A DNA stretch of 54,652 bases from Pseudomonadota bacterium (lineage in GTDB: Bacteria; Myxococcota_A; UBA796; SXON01). A program made the position numbers and the translations under genes. The DNA lies in the NCBI GenBank assembly GCA_005778355.1, contig SXON01000096.1, positions 1-54,652 on the forward strand, in the 5' to 3' direction. Positions 49,667 to 54,652 of this stretch are shown in pieces (position 1 is the first letter of the stretch; each line of letters begins with the position of its first letter). The notes below the pieces were generated by a model. It was not told where the DNA came from. It made no database searches and saw only the letters and a list, made by a program, of their open reading frames with translations.

Positions 49667-52343
49667 ACCGCACCAGCTCGAAGGCGCGCCGCCAGGATGG
49701 GCCGCGACCATCCACCAGGTGGGCGAGCCACCGTTGCAGCCAGACGGTCTTGACGCCGGCGAAGGTCTCCGGCTGCTCAAGCCAGCGGCTGGCTCGCTCG
49801 ATGAGCTCGGCGTTCGCGTCGGGCGGCGCTGAGTAGAGCATGTCGGCGAGGGGGCCTGGGTCACCCGCGTAGTGGGCGGGAAACCCGGGTGCGGCCCTCG
49901 CCCAGTCGTCGACGAGGGCCAGCACCTCCGGGCGGGCGCGCGCCCAGGCTTGGCGCCGGAGCTCACGTGTCGAGGGGCTCGCGCGACCGCCGCGCAGGAG
50001 CTCTACGAGGACCGGCGCCGGCAGCGCCTCCCACACGCCGGTATCAGGCAGCGAGTCCAGTTTGTGTCCGGCCAGCAGCTCGGTCCAGTTCGTTTCACTC
50101 AGCAACGGCCACAGTTTCTGGCAGCCGAGCACGGCGTCGCGAAACGGCCCCAGTGAGACGCTTGACGGTCGATTCGCCAGCAGGCGACGCACCCAGCCGT
50201 CGCGGTGCGCGCGCGCCCAGGTGAGGAGCGGCGAGCTCCCAGCTGCACTGGTCCACGTCGCCCAGCACCAACGGATCACCTCGTCGCCGTTCACGCCCTC
50301 GGCAGCACAAACGTGGTCGAGCACCTCCAACCCGAAGGGCAGGCCCTCGACACGATCGGTGGATGGCTCCTCGCCACTCGTCACCCGCGCGAGTAGCACG
50401 GCTGGGTCGAGCACCCTGAACACAAGGTTCTCCGCGCCAAGATGTGGCGCAGCGCGCAGCAAGGCGGGTCCCATGGCGAAGGCCGCGAGGGCGAGGCGAC
50501 CGGCTCCGTCGTCGCGGTCGAGCTCCTCCGCGAACGACACCGTCTGCGGTGGAACTACCTGGGCGAGCCACCGCACCGCCGTGGTGAGTTGTTCACGATC
50601 AGCCTCCTCCGACACGCCGTGCCAGACCGCGTAGGGGCCCGTAACCTCGGGGAGAACCCGCGTGATCGCGAGGGCAGCCAGCACCCACTCGCCGTAGCCA
50701 GACATCCCGCCCGCCCGCGGAGCGTCCGCGATGCGTACCAGAGGGACCGGGGGGCTGTTGGTCCACCGCTCAAGGAGTTCGAACCGCTGGCGCTCCCAGA
50801 CGCGCCGCACGACATCGACCCCCACAGTCGCACCCCGGGCGAGGGCCAACCCCACGGCGCGCACGGCGCCATCGAGGGCGGCGAGGCGCTCCGGCGTGTC
50901 ACATCCCGAGGCGAGCACCGCTTCCACCCGCTCCAGCCGACCAGACTCCACCTCCCGGACGACCTTCGCCAGCAGCCGGGGCGCGCTCTCGCGAGCGAGG
51001 AAGAGCGCGCCCATGCCCTCCACCGTTTTTCCCAGGCGTTCCTCGGCGAGCGCCGACACCACCCACCCGAGCCAGCCCGGGCTGAGCGAGAGCTGGGGTT
51101 CGCCTGCCAGCACGCCGACCTCGACGAGCGCGGCGATCACTTCCGTGGCGGTGGGCGCGGCGAGTGCCGCCTTCAGCGCGTCGCGGTCGTCGGCCAGCGC
51201 GAGTAGGCGCTCGCGGTCGAGCACGGGCGCCAGCGCAGGGGGAACGTGACGCTCCCAAACTGCCGCAGGAAGGGATGGACCATCCCCGAGCCGGACTCGA
51301 GAGATCTCCATTTGCACCAGCATCTCGGCGCCCTCGCGGCGCAGCAAATCGGCCGCTCCGCCGGGAAGCCGCCGGTCTCGACGGTCCAGCGCTGCTCTGA
51401 GCCACGCCCGGGCCCAGCGTTCCGGGTTGCCGTCCTGGCGCGAGAAGAGCTCGTCGATGCCTATCCGGTCGACGAGCCCCAGGAACGCGAGGCAGTCACC
51501 TACAGTCTGGAATGCCTCCCCCACGTCGCCCGCGAGCTGCGGCTCCACGGCGGCGGCGTCGAAGCCACCACCCGGCTTGACCCTCGCCGCCACCCAGCGA
51601 AGGAGCGGACGCAACCACACCTGCGGCGGCGCACTGTGGACGTCGCGAAAGGGCGGCGGCGGCGCCTCCGCGGGCGGCCCCGACCTGCGGCGGGTCGCCC
51701 GCAGCCCAAGTACCCAGTCCGGAGCATCGTCGTCGTCGCGCGGCTGGTTCACGGGAGGGGCGGCCACGATCAAGCGCAACTCCTCTGCCACCTTGAACTT
51801 GACGGGCGGCGAGCTTGGCTCGGCCAGCTCCACGTACACGCGCCCCGTCTCGGGGAGAGCGCGCTCGGCGTCATGCCACGTTCGACGTTGCAGGAAGGTC
51901 CATCCGCGACGCTCCAGCGCGCGACCGAGCATCGTCCGCCCCGAGCCCGCCGGGGCGTGCCACCAACGTGGCTGCCTGGCAGGCTCCAGCAACTCCCTCG
52001 GGATGCCCGGCGGCAGGGGATCGGTGTCCAGGTCGAGCGCCCGCAGCGCGGGGAAGACGTCGAAGGTCCAGTAGCGGCCTGCCTCGGCCCCCGACTGGCC
52101 CAGCCCCGCGATGCGGGCGCGGAGATCGTCCTCGTCTTCCCCCAGCACCTCGGCAAGCGGCGCGAGCAGGCGCCGTCCCTTCCCATCCCACCAGGAGAGG
52201 TCTTCCTCCCTGTCGAGCTTGCGCAGCATGTTGGCGACGTGCTTCTCGTCGCCAGGAGCCTTGACGGCCTTGCAGAGCGTTTCCGCCAGTTGTGCGAGCG
52301 ACGGGACCCCCGCCTGCGATGCAGCATCTTTCAACCAGCCCAC
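49578..52343 (-). CDS. large protein with degenerate P-loop, 921 aa
   Basis: Starts at GTG 52343 with GGAG eight bases upstream (minus strand). The N-terminal 80 residues are helical and HTH-like (SLAQLAETLCKAVKAPGDEK). At residues 129-137 HAPAGSGRT resembles Walker A, but Arg136 replaces the catalytic Lys. No Walker B is obvious. The rest is long, helical and Leu/Ala/Arg-rich, like an alpha-solenoid. Defence islands often contain such large proteins with weak or lost ATPase motifs. No family recognised. Its C-terminus ends inside the convergent HNH gene. Confidence 0.6.
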   Translation of the reverse strand: MGWLKDAASQAGVPSLAQLAETLCKAVKAPGDEKHVANMLRKLDREEDLSWWDGKGRRLLAPLAEVLGEDEDDLRARIAGLGQSGAEAGRYWTFDVFPALRALDLDTDPLPPGIPRELLEPARQPRWWHAPAGSGRTMLGRALERRGWTFLQRRTWHDAERALPETGRVYVELAEPSSPPVKFKVAEELRLIVAAPPVNQPRDDDDAPDWVLGLRATRRRSGPPAEAPPPPFRDVHSAPPQVWLRPLLRWVAARVKPGGGFDAAAVEPQLAGDVGEAFQTVGDCLAFLGLVDRIGIDELFSRQDGNPERWARAWLRAALDRRDRRLPGGAADLLRREGAEMLVQMEISRVRLGDGPSLPAAVWERHVPPALAPVLDRERLLALADDRDALKAALAAPTATEVIAALVEVGVLAGEPQLSLSPGWLGWVVSALAEERLGKTVEGMGALFLARESAPRLLAKVVREVESGRLERVEAVLASGCDTPERLAALDGAVRAVGLALARGATVGVDVVRRVWERQRFELLERWTNSPPVPLVRIADAPRAGGMSGYGEWVLAALAITRVLPEVTGPYAVWHGVSEEADREQLTTAVRWLAQVVPPQTVSFAEELDRDDGAGRLALAAFAMGPALLRAAPHLGAENLVFRVLDPAVLLARVTSGEEPSTDRVEGLPFGLEVLDHVCAAEGVNGDEVIRWCWATWTSAAGSSPLLTWARAHRDGWVRRLLANRPSSVSLGPFRDAVLGCQKLWPLLSETNWTELLAGHKLDSLPDTGVWEALPAPVLVELLRGGRASPSTRELRRQAWARARPEVLALVDDWARAAPGFPAHYAGDPGPLADMLYSAPPDANAELIERASRWLEQPETFAGVKTVWLQRWLAHLVDGRGPSWRRAFELVRSTPFVPTSPPPSPGANPDSAGARRRSRGR

Positions 52344-52400
52344 CGGGACTCCAGGTGCCCGCCATCTTGGCCCGGCTCAGCACGGCGAGCAAGAGCCATC

Positions 52401-52466
52401 CATCATGGCTCCATGATCCTCGTTGATGATGATGTCCATCATGGACCATCTTTCACTTCATCATGG
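52401..52466. promoter_or_regulatory. cluster of CATCATGG motifs between divergent genes
   Basis: CATCATGG occurs at 52401-52408, 52437-52444 and 52459-52466, with an inverted close match (CCATGATC) at 52411-52418. Around the second copy the motif extends to the near-palindrome GTCCATCATGGAC (52434-52446). The 160-base gap separates two divergent genes, so this is a likely operator set. Confidence 0.5.
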
Positions 52467-52503
52467 ACATCGCCCCTGTCCCGCCCTACCATCTGCGGGC
52501 GAG

Positions 52504-52830
52504 GTGCTCGTGCACAGTCATCCCCCCCGCGTGGCCGTCTTCGGCGGCGACGCCCGCTACTGCAGAAATCCTGTCCCAAAGCTCAAGGGCTACCCCAGTG
52601 GTAAGCACGGCGGGCGGGGACGCGTGCGGTCGCTCCTGCGCGCCATCCGCAGCCGCGCCTTCGACGTCGTGCTGGTGCTCGTGCGATGGGTGGGCCACGC
52701 CGAGCACGATGCGGTTCGCGCGGCCTGCCTAGCCGCCAACGTTCCCTGCTGCGCCGTTGCGGGCGGCTGGTCCACCGCCCGTCGCCAGCTCGCTCGCCTC
52801 GGTCTCACCGTCACCGGAGGAACCCGCTGA
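52504..52830 (+). CDS. DUF2325 protein
   Basis: A 108-residue protein. DUF2325 pattern: VAVFGGDARYC near the start, a basic middle (KLKGYPSGKHGGRGRVRSLL), FDVVLVLVRWVGHAEHDAVR (strand plus His), and AGGWSTARRQLARLGL at the end. The family is small, often linked to other genes of unknown role, and may bind nucleic acid or nucleotides. GTG 52504 gives the normal N-terminus; ATG 52441 in the same frame is possible. The stop overlaps the radical SAM ATG (TGATG), so they form an operon. Confidence 0.65.
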   Translation: MLVHSHPPRVAVFGGDARYCRNPVPKLKGYPSGKHGGRGRVRSLLRAIRSRAFDVVLVLVRWVGHAEHDAVRAACLAANVPCCAVAGGWSTARRQLARLGLTVTGGTR

Positions 52831-54398
52831 TGTCGAACTCGCCAACCCGCATTCTCCTCATCGACCCCGGCACCGACCGCGAGGAGCTCAACGAGCCCAT
52901 CGGCATTGGCGCGCTCGCGGCATCGTTGGAATCGGCGCTCGGCCCGGGGGCGGTGACGGTGGATCTCACCTACACCCCCATCGACGGTCCGCTCCCAGAC
53001 GCCAGGCTCGATGGTTACGACATCATCGGTCTCTCCACCCCCCTCGGCAGCCTCGCCGACTTGCGACGGTCGTACCTCCGCCTCGCACGGCAACCCGCGA
53101 CGCAACGGCCCGCGTTCCTCGTGGGCGGGCTGCTGGCGACCTTCGCGCCGGACGAACTCATCGCCGAGTTCCCGCACGCGATCCTGGTTCTCGGAGAGGG
53201 GGAGGACACCATCGTGGGCTTCGTGCGCGCTCTCCGCGCCAGCGGTCGCGACGGGCTCCTCAGCGCGCTGGAGCGCGGGCAAGTTCCCAACCTCGTATTC
53301 GCAGCCGGCGGGCGCGTGGTGCGCACGCCGAGGACGCTGGTGAACCTGTCGACCGCCGTCGCACCGCGTCGCGACTACGTGGCCCCGCTGGTGAGCAGGC
53401 AAGGGATCGTGCGCGCCGAGACCTCGCGCGGTTGCGCCTGGGGGCGGTGCACCTTCTGCGCCATCCAGCACAAGTACGCCGACCAGATCGACTGGAGGAA
53501 GGTCAGTAACGCGCGGGTGGTGGCCGAGCTGGAAGAGATGGTGCGGGGCGGCGCGCGGCATCCCTTCTTCACCGACGAGGACTTCATCGGCGGCAGCCCC
53601 GAGCGAGCCGTAGAACTCGCGGGCGCTATCGCTCATGCGCGGGCAGACGGCCGCTTGCCGCACGACATGACCCTCTACGTCGACATGCGGGTAGACACCA
53701 TCCTCGCCAAGCCGCAGGGCAGGCCCTCGGGAGTCGACGTCCTCACCGCCATGCGCCACGCGGGGCTGCGCGAGGTGTTCGTCGGGATCGAGTCCGGCGT
53801 GGGTGACCAGGTGCGGCGGTACATGAAGCCCGCCACCGCCCAGCGGAACCTCCTTGCCCTCTCCACGCTGCAGGCGTGTGGCATCTCAGTCGATGTCGGC
53901 TTCATCCTGTTCGACCCGGAGATGACCTTGCCCGAGGTGTCCGCCAACCTGTGGTTCCTCCGCGAGGCGGGCCTCTGGAACCACGACGCACGGATGACCA
54001 AGTCGCTACGGGTCGAGGCCGGCACGCCGCTGGTGGCCGACTACCGCGCCAAGGGGCTGATCGCCGGACCACTGGATGTCGACCAGCTGTTGTGGCCCTA
54101 CCGCTGGGTGGACAGCCAGGTGGAGGCTGTCCACTACCTCTTTAGGGCCTGGGAGCGAGCGCGCATGTCCGAGGTGTACGCGATCCAGGCGGCGACTCGC
54201 GGCGAGGTGCCGAGCGAGGCGGAGCGGCGAGAGCGGCGGCAGTGGCTGGGTCGGATCCGCGTGGTCGAACACGACGCCCTCGAAGCACTGGCAGCGTCGG
54301 CGGAACTCGGGACGGATCCGGCGCGCGTCGATCTCGCTCGCTGGACCGTGGGAAGAGACGAGCTCATCGACGCCTGGATGCGCCGGCGCGCTTCTTGA
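52830..54398 (+). CDS. radical SAM protein with cobalamin-binding-like N-terminus
   Basis: A 522-residue protein. The N-terminus has the Rossmann-like B12-binding pattern (LLIDPGTDREELNEPIGIGA, DIIGLSTPLGSLAD, VLGEGEDTIVGFV). The iron-sulfur motif is RGCAWGRCTFC: Cys202, Cys207 and Cys210, spacing Cx4Cx2C, one residue longer than the standard motif but known in some subfamilies. The core continues to about residue 400 (FVGIESGVGDQVRRYMKP). Start ATG 52830 overlaps the DUF2325 stop and has GGAGGA upstream. The substrate is unknown; the partnership with DUF2325 suggests nucleotide or RNA modification but is not shown. Confidence 0.82.
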   Translation: MSNSPTRILLIDPGTDREELNEPIGIGALAASLESALGPGAVTVDLTYTPIDGPLPDARLDGYDIIGLSTPLGSLADLRRSYLRLARQPATQRPAFLVGGLLATFAPDELIAEFPHAILVLGEGEDTIVGFVRALRASGRDGLLSALERGQVPNLVFAAGGRVVRTPRTLVNLSTAVAPRRDYVAPLVSRQGIVRAETSRGCAWGRCTFCAIQHKYADQIDWRKVSNARVVAELEEMVRGGARHPFFTDEDFIGGSPERAVELAGAIAHARADGRLPHDMTLYVDMRVDTILAKPQGRPSGVDVLTAMRHAGLREVFVGIESGVGDQVRRYMKPATAQRNLLALSTLQACGISVDVGFILFDPEMTLPEVSANLWFLREAGLWNHDARMTKSLRVEAGTPLVADYRAKGLIAGPLDVDQLLWPYRWVDSQVEAVHYLFRAWERARMSEVYAIQAATRGEVPSEAERRERRQWLGRIRVVEHDALEALAASAELGTDPARVDLARWTVGRDELIDAWMRRRAS

Positions 54399-54652
54399 CC
54401 CCACTCCATGCACGCATCGTAAAAAGACCCACGCTCTTCTCCCAGTTTACGTAGGTTCTTGCTAGAACTCCGGTGTAAAGATCGGAAACACCGGGAGAGA
54501 TGATGGGTGAAGCCGGGGTAACGCTGTTTGGGCCGTCGTACAACCGCTCGGTGAGCGTGGTGGCATCGCCCACGACGCTCACGGGGGACACGGGCGCGCT
54601 GCTGCTCCGCGAGGCCTCGCGCCTGCTGGGCCTGGACGCTCTGCTCTCCGCG
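54399..54652 (+). mobile_element. IS1380-family insertion sequence (left part)
   Basis: The sequence after the radical SAM gene contains the start of an IS1380-type transposase gene and its leader. The outer terminal repeat cannot be placed with confidence because the other end lies outside the window. A stem of seven bases (54470-54476 with 54488-54494, loop of 11) lies just before the start codon and might limit transposase expression. Confidence 0.6.
54500..54652 (+). CDS. IS1380-family transposase (N-terminal part)
   Basis: Fifty-one codons are visible from ATG 54500 (or 54503) to the window edge. The sequence (VSVVASPTTLTGDTGALLLR, EASRLLGLDALLSA) matches the conserved N-terminus of IS1380 transposases, in which a basic/Gly segment precedes the DDE domain. 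GGGAG just upstream is a ribosome binding site. The DDE catalytic part lies beyond the window, so integrity cannot be judged. Confidence 0.75.
   Translation, partial: MMGEAGVTLFGPSYNRSVSVVASPTTLTGDTGALLLREASRLLGLDALLSA

Noticed and set aside
52830..54398. A viperin-like antiviral radical SAM enzyme
   Set aside because: It has a B12-type N-terminus and a Cx4Cx2C motif rather than the viperin layout and length.

Overview
The window is high-G+C DNA with very tight gene packing and frequent GTG/TTG starts. It is rich in secreted lipoproteins with Asp/Ser/Thr-rich linkers, and the protease at 22527-24335 ends in a MYXO-CTERM-type tail (Cys-Gly-Cys, short hydrophobic run, Arg cluster). Together these point to a chromosome segment of an uncultured member of Myxococcota (formerly Deltaproteobacteria). 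No rRNA, tRNA or CRISPR array was seen.

Layout. (1) 1-7861 is accessory: two copies of a 139-aa family protein (one cut by the window edge), a beta-propeller-like protein, an RCC1-repeat lipoprotein, a DUF1292 protein, a DUF4143 protein lacking its ATPase core, a Phd/PIN toxin-antitoxin pair, and a short operon ending in a phage-tail-fibre-like protein. (2) 7872-11616 holds a POT-family peptide transporter with a small envelope protein, divergent from a B12-type radical SAM enzyme. (3) 12021-29797 is mainly a cell-surface lipoprotein region: thrombospondin-type-3 repeats, alpha/beta hydrolases, a sulfatase-fold protein, a SUMF1-fold protein, a DUF1592/DUF1552 operon, a subtilase and two CotH proteins, plus a second RHH/PIN toxin-antitoxin pair. 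(4) 29889-49666 is a defence island: a DUF1998 helicase and a SNF2/RapA-like helicase, then an XRE regulator with its own promoter driving five further overlapping genes (nucleotidyltransferase, Eco57I-like DNA methyltransferase, CBS-HEPN fusion, compact SF2 ATPase, OLD-like ATPase/TOPRIM nuclease), then an AlbA_2 protein and an HNH nuclease. (5) 49578-54652 holds a large protein with a degenerate P-loop, a divergent DUF2325/radical SAM pair, and the start of an IS1380-type transposase.

How the genes may work together. The island combines DISARM-like parts (DUF1998 helicase, SNF2 helicase, adenine methyltransferase) with a regulator and nucleotidyltransferase, and three extra effector-like genes coupled to the methyltransferase by overlapping start and stop codons. 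The CBS-HEPN protein, carrying an intact R-N-x3-H RNase motif, is the best candidate for an undescribed ligand-gated effector.

Two genome-style features also stand out. Many transcription units start with a -10 hexamer (TAnnnT or similar) only 6-8 nt upstream of the start codon, which predicts leaderless mRNAs. Many lipoproteins have extremely short, uncharged leaders of the Met-Leu-Leu-Leu-Leu-Ala-Cys type; four of these starts are fixed by in-frame stops just upstream.
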